64,000 nt of DNA from Rhizobium etli CFN 42 (GCF_000092045.1 NC_007761.1:2049001-2113000); one strand, 5' to 3'. Positions 1-8,474 are shown, counted from the first letter of the stretch. Made by a program: numbers and translations. The notes: generated by a model from the sequence alone, not told the origin.

Positions 1-367
1 CCTCGCGGCCGAGAAACCCGATTCGGAAGAGACCGAGGAAATTCAGCCCCATGACGATGATGATCAGCCCGCCGATCTTGGAGAGCAGGTCGAGATGCTG
101 GCGAAGCGCCATGCCGATGCTGGAAGCCCCGGCGCCGAGCGCCACGAAGACGGTGGCAAAGCCGAGCGTGAAAAACAGCGCGGAGAAGAGCACGCCGCGC
201 CTGACATCGGGCGCCACCGCCACCGCGGAGCCGCCACGAAACTGATCGACTGAAATGCCGGCCATATAGCAGAGATAGGGCGGGACGAGGGGAAGCACGC
301 AGGGCGAAAGAAAGGAAAGCGCCCCGGCTATCAACGCGCTCCACAGGGAAATATCGGCAATCGACAC
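1..367 (-). CDS. ccdA: cytochrome c biogenesis protein CcdA, 5' part only
   Basis: Only the first ~122 codons lie in the window. CcdA is a multi-span inner-membrane protein that carries reducing equivalents from cytosolic thioredoxin to the periplasm for cytochrome c maturation. The reverse strand reads as a GTG-initiated protein whose first helix contains LSPCVLPLVPPYL, the family's conserved SPCxLPLxP cysteine motif. Further hydrophobic helices and a GLNFLGLFRI stretch follow. The GTG at 367 is preceded by GGAGAG at about 373-378. It looks like a core gene and marks the chromosomal flank of the island. The C-terminal half is outside the window. Confidence 0.85.
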   Translation of the reverse strand, partial: MSIADISLWSALIAGALSFLSPCVLPLVPPYLCYMAGISVDQFRGGSAVAVAPDVRRGVLFSALFFTLGFATVFVALGAGASSIGMALRQHLDLLSKIGGLIIIVMGLNFLGLFRIGFLGRE

Positions 368-579
368 GCATTCTCTCCGGCTGCAATCTGCGCCCTGTTC
401 CTAGCTTTGCGAGGCCGCGATTGCCAATCACCTTTTTGCGTGCGCCGGCGATTGGCCTCTGCGCCCCGCAAGAAATGTGCCGATCGCTGGAAAAAGCCGA
501 ATTTTTCGGTTGACCGCAATGGGTCGCCTGCCTATGTTCCGCCCACTTCCAGCCGGGGTGTTTCACACCCGCGGGGCGG

Positions 580-655
580 GAGAGCGTAGCTCAGCCGGTA
601 GAGCAACTGACTTTTAATCAGTAGGTCTCGGGTTCGAACCCCGACGCTCTCACCA
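580..655 (+). tRNA. tRNA-Lys (anticodon UUU)
   Basis: A full cloverleaf can be folded. The acceptor arms GAGAGCG and CGCTCTC pair perfectly and CCA is encoded at 653-655. The D arm is GCTC...GAGC, the anticodon arm ACTGA-CTTTTAA-TCAGT carries TTT, and the T arm is TCGGG-TTCGAAC-CCCGA. An integrase gene begins 86 bp downstream in the same direction, so the 3' end of this tRNA is the likely attachment site of the neighbouring element. Confidence 0.97.
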
Positions 656-741
656 ATAATTTCAATGGTTTATGGCATTGAGATTGGTGGAAGATCAGCT
701 AAAATGCCCTCACACACTTCTCGCACAGTTTTGAGGGTCAA

Positions 742-1899
742 ATGACATCCCACAAAGTGCTCGGTGACAAGGTTCGCGTCTATCGCCGGTCCAACAGTTC
801 CGTCTGGCAATGCGCCACCTATATCGACGGCAAAGAATGGCGGGTCAGCACGAAGACTGACAGCCTCTCCCTTGCAAAAGAGTTTGCGGAAGACTGGTAT
901 TTTGAGCTGAAAGGGAAGAGCCGCGCGGGCCAGCTGAATAAGGAGAAAACCTTCGCCGACGCCGCCAAGCAGTTCGTCCAGGAATATGTGCCCCTTACCA
1001 ACGGCCAGCGCCATCCGCGCTATGTCAAGGATCACGAGGCACGGCTGGACAATCATCTGCTGCCCTACTTCGGCGCCACCGGCCTCAGTGCCCTGACCGC
1101 GGGCAAGGTGCAGGAATACCGAGTTATGCGGCTTTAGCCGAACGCCGCGACCGGGAAGGTGCCGACGCGCAGCACCTTGCACCATGAGACGGTGACGCTA
1201 CGGCAGGTCATGAAGACTGCCTTGCGGCACGGCTGGATCAGCCATTTGCCGGACTTTTCCGCCCCGTATCGCGCATCCGGCAAAATCACTCACCGCGCCT
1301 GGTTTTCGCCCGAGGAGTATAAGCGCCTCTATACCCACACCCGCGAGCGCGTACGAGCCACCCAGGGCACGAGCTGGGAACATGCCGTCGCGCAGATGCA
1401 CGACTATATCCTCTTCATGGCGAATACGGGCTTGCGGCCGGACGAGGCCAACCGGTTGGAATATCGGGACGTGACGATTGAGCAGGAAGAGCAAGATGGC
1501 GAGCGCATTCTGGTGATTGAGGTGCGCGGCAAACGCGGCGTCGGCTACTGCAAGAGCACGTCGGGTGCGGTCCATCCGTTTGAACGGCTGGTGAAGCGTA
1601 ACACGCCCAAACCCACTGATTTGATCTTCCCCCAGGACCACAAAAAGCAGTTCAACCGGGTGCTCGAGCACTGTGAGCTGAAATTCGATCGTGAGGGCAA
1701 CAGGCGCTCGGCCTATAGCCTGCGTCACACCTATATCTGCCTGCGCCTCCTCGAGGGCGCGGATATCTATCAAATTGCCAAGAACTGCCGGACCAGCGTG
1801 GAAATGATTGAGAAGCACTATGCGGTGCATCTGAAGAACACCCTCGATGCCAAGGCCATCAATGTGCGGCGGCGGACGAGGGCTGTTGTAGATGCGTAG
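742..1899 (+). pseudogene. tyrosine recombinase (integrase) interrupted by one amber codon
   Basis: Two open stretches, 742-1137 and 1159-1899, lie in the same frame and together spell a ~385-residue phage-type integrase. They are separated only by the TAG at 1135-1137. The first part holds the SAM-like core-binding domain. The second holds the catalytic domain, with a GLRPDEANRL box, the SLRHTY motif and the nucleophile context EKHYAVHL. Sequence on both sides of the stop matches ordinary integrases (TGKVPTRSTLHHE follows directly). The gene is therefore probably inactivated by a point mutation or a tiny indel, unless the amber codon is read through. Placement just downstream of tRNA-Lys fits an island integrase. 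Confidence 0.85.
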
Positions 1900-2174
1900 G
1901 ACTTGGGGAGCTGCTGCGTGAAAGCCGTGGTTGGATCACCAGCGTCATCGTCAATGAGCCCGGCCGGGTCGCTAGTGTGGATGGAATCTCTGCGCCAGCG
2001 CAGGCTTGAGCATCGTCCTTGGGAAGCGGTCGGAAACTGCTGGCTGAACCTCGGGAGCAACGCATTGATTTGCAATGAATTTGCAAAAAAGCTTGTAAAA
2101 AAGTTTTACGCGTACTAGATTCTAGTTAGAGCAACGCTCCGGGGTCAGCGCTAGGCGCTGGCCGCAAACGAATT

Positions 2175-2196
2175 AAGGTCCGCAAGGACCTTTTTT
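2175..2196 (+). terminator. intrinsic terminator after the integrase
   Basis: AAGGTCC-GCAA-GGACCTT forms a 7-bp hairpin followed by a run of T on the plus strand. It sits between the integrase remnant and the converging defence operon. The stretch 1900-2174 shows no convincing gene. Confidence 0.7.
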
Positions 2197-3002
2197 CATT
2201 TAAAGCAACTGTATTTGATGCCCATGCTCGGCCTGTCCTCTTCGCGAAGGTGTGCGTCGATCAACTTGCCAGCCTTCTTCAGGTCGACATAAGGCTTATA
2301 GGTAGGATCATAGCCGCCCTTGGCCATCGGGTACAGCAACAGGTCGGCGATCTGCAGCATCGGCGCCTTCTTGGTCCGGCGCTTCGGCTCACCCATGACG
2401 ATTCGCCGAAATTCGGCGGGGGGCAAGGACCCGTAGGCGGCGGCGCCTTCACCCGCAAACGGCATGCCTTCAGCCTTCAGCGCTTTGGCATACGCAATCA
2501 GGTCACGGTCCTCATGTTTGCCACTCTCCTCGAAAAAGACACGTAGGGTGCGGCCCTGGCTGTCGGCGAACTTCGTCGCGCGCTCGATGAGGATCGAGTA
2601 CGCAGTCTTGCACATAAGCCAAAGCCGGTCGTTGTACTTCTCGCGATAGCGCAGCACATATCCGGGTCGGTCGATTACGACCGCGATTCCCATCACCGGC
2701 AGTGACAGCATAAAGCTGTCCAATTCTGAGAAAAAGATGCGCGCTTTTTCGGGGTTCCTCAGCCAGCCGAAGTCGCCGCGCCCGCCCCGGATCTTGTGCG
2801 AGTGAAGCGGGTAGTTGATGCCGTGCGCCGCGCAGAACGCCGCGTGCTGCGCCGTCAGCTCGTCTACGTCTTCCTGCTTGATCAGGAAGCCGCCTAGGCC
2901 GAAGCAGTCCATGCTGTCTTTGCGTTGCCCGGGGAGTTCATGGTCGGGATCCCGACTGCCGGTATCGTCGATGAAGAGGTGGTATTCGGAGTGTGAGTTC
3001 AT
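2196..3002 (-). CDS. DUF3800-domain protein
   Basis: A protein of 268 residues beginning MNSHSEYHLFIDDTG. The early Asp in FIDDTG followed by a conserved hydrophobic beta-strand pattern is typical of DUF3800 proteins, which have an RNase H-like core and recur in defence islands and on phages. The catalytic role is not established here. The ATG at 3002 was chosen because GGGTAG lies about 10 nt upstream; an in-frame ATG at 3011 is an alternative. It is the last gene of the TIR-caspase operon, 62 bp after the RyR-like gene, and may be an accessory or a separate passenger. Confidence 0.75.
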   Translation of the reverse strand: MNSHSEYHLFIDDTGSRDPDHELPGQRKDSMDCFGLGGFLIKQEDVDELTAQHAAFCAAHGINYPLHSHKIRGGRGDFGWLRNPEKARIFFSELDSFMLSLPVMGIAVVIDRPGYVLRYREKYNDRLWLMCKTAYSILIERATKFADSQGRTLRVFFEESGKHEDRDLIAYAKALKAEGMPFAGEGAAAYGSLPPAEFRRIVMGEPKRRTKKAPMLQIADLLLYPMAKGGYDPTYKPYVDLKKAGKLIDAHLREEDRPSMGIKYSCFK

Positions 3003-3064
3003 TGCGGGCATTCTACCCGGCATGTCACTGTTTGTCATTGATCTGCAGGGCGCTGTGCAACGCC

Positions 3065-3328
3065 TCACTCACGAAGTGCGGCTTTCAACAGGGGTAGGTA
3101 TTTCTGAACCTGTTCACGATCGCTGTTTTTTTCCTCATCCGAGAGGAGGGCGAAAGGGGTTTCGATCTGCTTTTCCCACCGAGCAACAAGCTCTGCTGGG
3201 ATAAGCAGGGACCCGTCGGACCGCTTTTGACCTTTGTCATGGACATATCGCTGCCAATGAGCCCAGCGTTCATGTTCGATCGCCGCCAGTTCATCAAGTA
3301 AGCCGTCTAAGATCTCGTCGGTGGCCAC
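3065..3328 (-). CDS. small RyR-like domain protein
   Basis: An 87-residue protein starting with GTG, two bases after the stop of the caspase-like gene (TAG GC GTG), so translation is probably coupled. It has the layout IEHERWAHWQRY (residues 17-28), a loop with LIPAELVARWEK, then LLSDEEKNSDREQ (61-73). This resembles bacterial and phage RyR-like domains, in which a Glu/His/Trp helix is followed by an LxxEEKxxDR motif. Comparative work by others places such domains in nucleotide-based conflict systems as possible ligand-binding parts. The assignment to that fold is inference from motif layout. Confidence 0.6.
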   Translation of the reverse strand: MATDEILDGLLDELAAIEHERWAHWQRYVHDKGQKRSDGSLLIPAELVARWEKQIETPFALLSDEEKNSDREQVQKYLPLLKAALRE

Positions 3329-3330
3329 GC

Positions 3331-4329
3331 CTAGATCATCCCCGCTTCAACGAGCTTCCGGTAGTGCTCACCAAGCACCGTGAGCTCGCAGCTCTTGCTT
3401 TGCATCGCGGCGTGCCACATGTGAGGAGCATTGACAGGCCGGACCAGGTTCACTTTTACGAATTTCTGCAGAATGGCGAAGACAGCAGTCTTCGCCGGAT
3501 CGGGGGGCGGGATCGTCGGATCGGCCTTCTGCTCGGCACTCCTCTCGGGCTCATACCCGGGATCGAGCGGAAACGCGTAATCCTGTGTTGGAAAGAGCGT
3601 CGCTAACTGCTGCAGATCGCTCAATGGGATTGGCGCGTCGGCTTTCTTCAATGACACGAACGTTTGTACGTTCGTTTTGAACAGGGGTCTCTGCCCAGCC
3701 CAAGGACCGAGTGATTGGTCGATATGCGCGTAGACACTGCCAGGAGTCACGTCACCCACAAGGTTCGCAGCGGCGCCACTTAAGGCGTCGACCAGCAGAC
3801 TCGTGAAGACGCCGCCTGGATTGGGACCACCTGTCTCCAGAGCGTATTGGTCAGCGGTGGAAGCTGTGAGGATGGTCATTCCAGTCGAAATTTCCGAAAA
3901 GCCCTTCATTGCCGGACGTTCACCGGCAATGCCACTATGGCAGCTGTCGAGGATAATCACCTTATTGATTGCGGGCGACGCAGCGGCAATAGTCATCACT
4001 TCATTGAGCGAAAGCCCGTCATCGCCAGTCTTGCAGTCGCCCGCACAGAGAAACCCGCCCGTGTCCTCAATGTACCCATGGCCGGCGAAATAGAAGAGCG
4101 CAATCTCAGCTTGATCAGCAAACAGCGCACGAACCGCTTCTTTGAGTTCAGCACGTTCGACGATATCGGCTGCACCGGTGCCAGTGATGAGCCTCGGCGT
4201 CTTGAAATTGGTTGTGCCGTCGGAATTCCGCTCCAAGGCCGCGCGAACCGAGTGCGCGTCGTTTACGCAGCCGTTTAGCGGCGAGATATGTTCATAGTGA
4301 TCAATCCCGACAATGAGTGCCTTGCGCAT
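3331..4329 (-). CDS. caspase-like cysteine protease (peptidase C14 type), probable immune effector
   Basis: A protein of 332 residues. The N-terminal half is a caspase/metacaspase fold. [12 protein letters not shown] opens the domain, the catalytic His is in YFAGHGY (H84) and the catalytic Cys in ILDSCHSG (C130). A Pro-rich linker (about 250-280) leads to a C-terminal helical part of unknown type. The gene starts 9 bp after the TIR gene stops and is in one operon with it. By analogy with TIR-caspase (type IV Thoeris) immunity, a TIR-made nucleotide would activate this protease, which would then cut host proteins. The dyad is seen directly; the activation mode is inferred from context. Confidence 0.85.
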   Translation of the reverse strand: MRKALIVGIDHYEHISPLNGCVNDAHSVRAALERNSDGTTNFKTPRLITGTGAADIVERAELKEAVRALFADQAEIALFYFAGHGYIEDTGGFLCAGDCKTGDDGLSLNEVMTIAAASPAINKVIILDSCHSGIAGERPAMKGFSEISTGMTILTASTADQYALETGGPNPGGVFTSLLVDALSGAAANLVGDVTPGSVYAHIDQSLGPWAGQRPLFKTNVQTFVSLKKADAPIPLSDLQQLATLFPTQDYAFPLDPGYEPERSAEQKADPTIPPPDPAKTAVFAILQKFVKVNLVRPVNAPHMWHAAMQSKSCELTVLGEHYRKLVEAGMI

Positions 4330-4338
4330 TGGAAACCC

Positions 4339-4710
4339 TTAGAGGCCGTTAATCCAGTTAGAGATGTTATCCCACGTCCAGACCATAGTGTTGACGCCGG
4401 GGATCGTAGTACGGTCATCCCTGTACGCCCAGATACCGCGGACTGGCACACCGAGTTCTCTGGCGCAGGCGATCTCCCACTTCTGACCTGTTGAAGACAG
4501 AGAGTTCTTGCTGATGATGGCGAGTACACCGTGCGAACGTTGGATACGGACTTTAACTTTGGCCTTCCAATCTGATTCATATGCTTCTTTGACGGACATA
4601 TCGATGTATTCAAAAGGCGAGTTGGTGTAGAGCGACTGCCCTTTGATCATGTCACGAGTCCGTTCGTCCTCGATAGCAAAAGCTACAAAGACAACTTTTT
4701 TCTCTGCCAT
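4339..4710 (-). CDS. TIR-domain protein (ThsB-like), probable NAD-derived signal producer
   Basis: A compact protein of 123 residues that is a single flavodoxin-like TIR domain. Strand A is KKVVFVAFAIED and a central strand is GVLAIISKNS. The helix with KWE places a candidate NADase glutamate at E79 (QKWEIACARELG). The layout fits the DUF1863/ThsB group used in Thoeris systems, in which TIR proteins sense infection and make cyclic ADP-ribose isomers. It is the first gene of the operon, with GGGAGAAG upstream of the ATG. The family call is good; the exact product made is unknown. Confidence 0.8.
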   Translation of the reverse strand: MAEKKVVFVAFAIEDERTRDMIKGQSLYTNSPFEYIDMSVKEAYESDWKAKVKVRIQRSHGVLAIISKNSLSSTGQKWEIACARELGVPVRGIWAYRDDRTTIPGVNTMVWTWDNISNWINGL

Positions 4711-5037
4711 TCGGATCTTCTCCCACTGCCTGAACAGATTTACTGACTTGTTGGCATTTCATACACCATGTCTCTCCTCAAGATTTGATCAATCTGGGCC
4801 GTTTCGCAGGAATTGCTGCTTTAACGGGCATTTATCCGCAGGCTGAACGCCAGGAAGCTCGCTCCAGCGTGTCGTGAACCTCGCGCTTGACGGTTGTTGC
4901 TGCGTAGGGCTCAGCTCCGCGTCCCGACCGCCTCAAGCTCGCGGTGCCGCCCAGCCCCCTCATTGGGCTCATTAAGACGCGCCATCAGTAGGGCGGGCGT
5001 CATAATTTGGCGTTGTCGGTGACCTTGAAGAAAATCA

Positions 5038-5111
5038 ACGCATCCGTGTAGGATGCGTACAGCGCACTTACGCATCGCCCAATGTGTACGCATTGAGCTA
5101 GAGGCGATGCG
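5038..5111. repeat. paired inverted repeats upstream of oriT
   Basis: ACGCATCC-gtgta-GGATGCGT (5038-5058) is an 8-bp perfect hairpin. CGCATCGCC (5071-5079) pairs with GGCGATGCG (5103-5111), enclosing a smaller AATG/CATT stem. These structures precede the oriT core and may bind relaxosome accessory proteins or the relaxase itself. The rest of the gap from 4711 to 5037 shows no convincing gene. Confidence 0.55.
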
Positions 5112-5116
5112 TTGCG

Positions 5117-5171
5117 CGGTTTTCTGACCAGCCGCACGGCGTCTGGAGAAAACCGGCAAGTGCGCCAGGGG
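5117..5171 (+). other. oriT: origin of transfer (oriT), MOBQ / RSF1010 type
   Basis: An inverted repeat CGGTTTTCT (5117-5125) / AGAAAACCG (5147-5155) is followed at once by GCAAGTGCGCC. This closely resembles the RSF1010/R1162 oriT core, in which an inverted repeat ending GAGAAACCGG is followed by TAAATGCGCC and the nick. The site ends 36 bp before the relaxase gene, the usual arrangement. The match is from memory of the R1162 core and the nick position was not tested. Confidence 0.75.
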
Positions 5172-5206
5172 AGACCCCTGGACCCGTCCGTGCCGAGGAG
5201 AGGCTG

Positions 5207-6280
5207 GTGGCCATCTACCACCTGCATGTGAAGAACATCAGCCGGGGCGAGGGACGTTCGATCCTCGCGGCCGCCGCCTATCGAGCCGGCGAGACGCTGC
5301 CCAACGAGATCGAGGAGCGGATGTCCGTCTTCGGCGGACGACGCGATGTCGTCGCCAATGAAATCCGCCTTCCGCAAGGAGCACCATCCTGGATGGCAGA
5401 TCGCGCCGAGTTGTGGAACGCCGTGGAAGCTGCCGAGATCCGTAAAGACGCGCGCCTTGCCAAAGAGCTGGAGTTTTCACTGCCGCGCGAGTTGCCGCGC
5501 TCGGCATGGCTCGGCGTGGCGCACGCCATGGCGGACGCCTATACCGCCAAGGGCTTCGTTGCCGACCTTGCGATCCACGATGACGGCGCCCAACACAATC
5601 CGCATGTGCACCTGCTGCTGACCACGCGCGTGATCACCGAGAAAGGGTTCGGGCCGAAGATCCGCAGCGCCGACGGCCGCGCCTTTGTGATCGAGGCGAG
5701 AAGCCTCTGGGCGAGAGTTGCCAATGCTGCCTTGGGCAAGGCAGGCATCGCCGTGGCCATCGATGAGCGGAGTTATGCGAAACGTCAATTGGAACGGAAG
5801 CCGGGCGAGCATCGCGGCCCGGACCGAGAGGAACGACAGGCGCGCCGAGCCCGCCTGCAGCAACGGAGGCCGCAGATGATACCACGAGACAACGACGATA
5901 ATCTGCCTGTTCCAGACCCGGACGGGTCGCCAATCCATCCGCGAGAACTCGCGAAAGCGGAAAGCCGCATGTTGGACGACATGCATGGCAATGCTCCGCC
6001 CGGCGCGATTAGTCGCGAAGGCGACATCGCTGCGGCACGGGCGGTCATTGATCGACAAAATACCCGTGAGATGAGCGAGGACCAAGCCGCCGCCTATCGG
6101 CTGGCCTCGGAAGACATGCTGGATTGGTTGGGAGAAAAGACTCTGTCACAAGATGTGGCTGACCTGGACACCCTCGAGCGCTGGGAAAACCACCTGGACT
6201 GGCTGGAGCCCGAGCAGCGGCTGCCGGCGGCACCTGGGGACGATGGAATATCGCGCGAACCTGATCGAGGCCGCAGCTAG
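5207..6280 (+). CDS. mobA: MobA/MobL-family relaxase (MOBQ)
   Basis: A protein of 357 residues. It would nick oriT and pilot single-stranded DNA during mobilisation. The N-terminal relaxase domain starts with AIYHLHVKN and has a candidate catalytic Tyr in AAYRAG (Y25). The metal-binding HNPHVH motif lies at 130-135. A basic region around 190-225 follows, then a helical tail with DMLDWL and NHLDWL. The helicase part found in long TraA proteins is missing, so it suits a mobilizable rather than self-transmissible element. The start is GTG with GAGGAGAGG just upstream. The oriT directly precedes it, and the coupling protein is encoded at 9.9-11.6 kb on the other strand. Confidence 0.9.
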   Translation: MAIYHLHVKNISRGEGRSILAAAAYRAGETLPNEIEERMSVFGGRRDVVANEIRLPQGAPSWMADRAELWNAVEAAEIRKDARLAKELEFSLPRELPRSAWLGVAHAMADAYTAKGFVADLAIHDDGAQHNPHVHLLLTTRVITEKGFGPKIRSADGRAFVIEARSLWARVANAALGKAGIAVAIDERSYAKRQLERKPGEHRGPDREERQARRARLQQRRPQMIPRDNDDNLPVPDPDGSPIHPRELAKAESRMLDDMHGNAPPGAISREGDIAAARAVIDRQNTREMSEDQAAAYRLASEDMLDWLGEKTLSQDVADLDTLERWENHLDWLEPEQRLPAAPGDDGISREPDRGRS

Positions 6281-6366
6281 TGCCTGCCATCATTTTTCAG
6301 GGATTTCTCTTGCGGCCAACGCGGTGGTTTCAGCAAAGTTTGCATTGAACACGATAGGGGGCGACC

Positions 6367-6819
6367 ATGAACGATGATGTGGCGTTGGATCTTCTCCAAC
6401 AGGAAGAGCACTCGCTGGGGAAACGCATCCGCGATCTCAATGGTGAAATCGCGGGAGAGGTCCGCACCTTTACGGCTGGGCTTAGTGATGGTGAGCGCAC
6501 CATCTCACGCATTCAGGACCTGTATGAAGCCAAGGCGAAATTAACCTTCGATCTGGGCGACATCGGTGCTCGGATTGAAGGTCTGGAAACTCATATCCGC
6601 GAGCAGGCGGATCTGGATCGCGCGAAGGTTTTAGCGGACGATTTAGCTGAGGGACGACCAGTCGCGCAGGAAGATTATCTGGATTGGCTCCTCCCCGTAG
6701 CCGGTACGCTGGAAAGTGGGGAGGGCTATGATCGCCGACATGAGGGGGAAGAGTGGATGCTGCAGGAAATGCACCGCGGGGATCTGGAGCCGGAGGAATA
6801 TCCAGATAGAAACAGCTAA
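6367..6819 (+). CDS. hypothetical coiled-coil protein, paralogue A of the mobilisation region
   Basis: A protein of 150 residues. The first ~90 residues are predicted helical and coiled-coil (many Glu/Lys/Arg with heptad-like Leu/Ile). Next comes an EDYLDWLLPV segment and a charged tail with HEGEEWMLQEMHRGDLEPEE. The whole layout is repeated in the gene at 7257-7727, so the two are tandem paralogues. The YLDWL-type segment also resembles the tail of the relaxase. Function unknown; position suggests a mobilisation accessory. Confidence 0.7.
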   Translation: MNDDVALDLLQQEEHSLGKRIRDLNGEIAGEVRTFTAGLSDGERTISRIQDLYEAKAKLTFDLGDIGARIEGLETHIREQADLDRAKVLADDLAEGRPVAQEDYLDWLLPVAGTLESGEGYDRRHEGEEWMLQEMHRGDLEPEEYPDRNS

Positions 6820-6918
6820 ATTACCGGCAAACCCTTTGACTGGGAGGTTTCGGACTTAGGTGCAATAAAGCCACAAGTAGCACTTGCGGACATACACAAT
6901 TCATCCCATCATCATGTC

Positions 6919-7233
6919 ATGACCAAGGTTTATACTGGCTCGGTATTCGGAATCCGCGAACTCACGGATAAACAGCGCGAAGCGGCGCGCGACGAGTTGG
7001 CATGGCTTGAAGGCGACCTGATCCGCCGCCGCAAGCGGCTTGCCTACTGGGCCCTGCGCAAGCATCAGGCCGACACCCTACCAAACATTCGCGAGGAACT
7101 GCGGCAGAGCGCGATTTACTTCCACGCGCGCGCCCAGGAGCTTGTGAACTCCGGTGAGCGCCTGCGCGCTTATCTCGTTGCCGAGCTTCAAGACCAACCT
7201 GAACACCTGCCTGCCTATCACTACGCCCATTGA
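6919..7233 (+). CDS. hypothetical basic helical protein
   Basis: A protein of 104 residues, rich in Arg and Glu and probably all helical, with no membrane segment. No family was recognised. It lies between the two coiled-coil paralogues in the same direction. Its stop is 23 bp before the start of the second paralogue, so it is probably part of the mobilisation operon. Confidence 0.6.
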   Translation: MTKVYTGSVFGIRELTDKQREAARDELAWLEGDLIRRRKRLAYWALRKHQADTLPNIREELRQSAIYFHARAQELVNSGERLRAYLVAELQDQPEHLPAYHYAH

Positions 7234-7256
7234 GGGCATTTCGCCCGGAGGTCACC

Positions 7257-7727
7257 ATGGATCTGAAAGACGAGTTGGAGCGCCTTCGAGAGCACGCGCT
7301 GACGCTCGACAAGGCCGTCAAGGACCTCGATTACGAGATCGAGCGGGCGGTTCACTCGGTCGCGTCGGGCTCAACCGATACCGGTCGTGCCATTTCCATT
7401 TTGCGCGACCGCCAGAACGACCAGGCGGGACTGATGTATGACCTCGGAAAGACGGAAGCACAGATCGAGGACATCGAGAACCGGATACGCGAGCAGGACG
7501 AGCGCGCGCAAGAGATAGCGGCGGTCGAACGTTGGGAGGCAGCGGTGCCGGTCGCCCGGGAAGATTACCTGGACTGGCTGCGGCCGGTGCTGGATGCGCC
7601 GGAGCCGCCGGAGCACGACCGGGACGACCGCGATCGTCACCATGAGGGCGAGGAGCGGATGTTGCAGGACATGCACCGCGAGGATCTGGAGCCGGAAGAT
7701 TATCTGGATTGGTGGAAAAGCAGGTAA
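7257..7727 (+). CDS. hypothetical coiled-coil protein, paralogue B of the mobilisation region
   Basis: A protein of 156 residues. The ATG at 7257 is chosen because GGAGG lies at 7247-7251. The N-terminal coiled coil (about 1-95) contains YDLGKTEAQIEDIENRIREQ, which aligns with FDLGDIGARIEGLETHIREQ in the upstream paralogue. It is followed by REDYLDWLRPV and a tail HHEGEERMLQDMHREDLEPED that ends in a second YLDWW. The duplicated gene pair flanks a third small gene. Function unknown. Confidence 0.7.
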   Translation: MDLKDELERLREHALTLDKAVKDLDYEIERAVHSVASGSTDTGRAISILRDRQNDQAGLMYDLGKTEAQIEDIENRIREQDERAQEIAAVERWEAAVPVAREDYLDWLRPVLDAPEPPEHDRDDRDRHHEGEERMLQDMHREDLEPEDYLDWWKSR

Positions 7728-8002
7728 GGAGTGCCCCGCTGCGATGTCAAGCCCCATGTGGCTGTGTAAAACATTGGGGATTTTTGGGGTAACCTGACAG
7801 CGTAGCATGATTCCGGTTGATTAATGATTCGTGATCCTGTCAAGTCTCAGATAGCGGCCTCGGTGAAATGTGCGTGTGTATTTCGCCCGAATTAGGGATT
7901 TCGGTGATTTGGGATCGGAAAATCGGCGTCCCCGAACCAGGGATTCATGAAATGTTGCCATTTGGTTCCGAATCTGGCATATTTTACACGAACGTAACGA
8001 AA
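7728..8002. other. gap without a recognised gene
   Basis: No start with a ribosome site and no recognisable family is visible on either strand between the last mobilisation gene and the terminator at 8003. The few open stretches here have unnatural amino-acid composition. Confidence 0.5.
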
Positions 8003-8024
8003 CCCACGCCGGTGAAGGCGTGGG
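8003..8024 (-). terminator. terminator of the small membrane-protein gene
   Basis: CCCACGCC/GGCGTGGG forms an 8-bp stem with a 6-nt loop. On the minus strand it is followed by TTTCGTT. It lies 25 bp after the stop of the gene at 8050-8412. Confidence 0.55.
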
Positions 8025-8049
8025 GTATTGCGATGAGCCATCTGGCGTT

Positions 8050-8412
8050 TTACCTGTTGCCATATCGGCGGTTGACCCACTTCTGTACGAGATGGTCGCA
8101 CATCTCGAAGAATATATTGGGCCAAAGCAAGCAGAATACCAGTAATTCGAGCAGCTCGATTTTGCCCGGATCTACGCTCCACGCCGGGGCGCAAATCACC
8201 AGCAATTCCAAGCTGAATCGAAAAACGGAAACCTTCCACGTTGCGTCAGCGACAACGGAGGCTAACGAGTTCTCCCTGGTCAGGTGAACTTCAGATGTAT
8301 CTTGCGAGGATGACGGTCTGGGTTCGCTAGTGGGAGATGCATGAGAGGGGGGCTGTCGCTTCGGCGGTGGCCCCCTTTTCATTTTGTCACTTCGTCTACG
8401 ATGGCTTCGCAT
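8050..8412 (-). CDS. hypothetical small membrane protein
   Basis: A protein of 120 residues. The start at 8412 has AAAGGAG about 10 nt upstream, which is why it was preferred over an upstream in-frame ATG at 8511. The N-terminal ~45 residues are basic, Pro/Ser-rich and probably disordered. They are followed by two hydrophobic stretches (around SVFRFSLELLVICAPAW and LLELLVFCLLWPNIFF) that could span the membrane. No family recognised. Confidence 0.5.
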   Translation of the reverse strand: MRSHRRRSDKMKRGPPPKRQPPSHASPTSEPRPSSSQDTSEVHLTRENSLASVVADATWKVSVFRFSLELLVICAPAWSVDPGKIELLELLVFCLLWPNIFFEMCDHLVQKWVNRRYGNR

Positions 8413-8445
8413 CCAATTTTCTCCTTTCTGTTGGATGTTGCGAAA

Positions 8446-8474
8446 CGAAAAACGGGGCCGACAAACGACCCCGT
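8446..8474 (-). terminator. possible terminator or attenuator upstream of the 120-aa gene
   Basis: ACGGGG/CCCCGT forms a 6-bp stem with an 11-nt loop, followed on the minus strand by TTTTTCG. It lies just upstream of the gene at 8050-8412, so it either ends an upstream minus-strand transcript or attenuates that gene. Confidence 0.4.

Noticed and set aside
640..660. A second copy of the tRNA-Lys 3' end as a right border
   Set aside because: I looked for the CGAACCCCGACGCTCTCACCA-type end elsewhere in the window by eye and found none, so no island end is claimed.
1198..1830. A 210-codon minus-strand frame
   Set aside because: Shadow of the integrase catalytic domain.
7868..8287. A 139-codon plus-strand frame
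   Set aside because: No ribosome site. The opposite strand has a better frame with a good ribosome site and a terminator.
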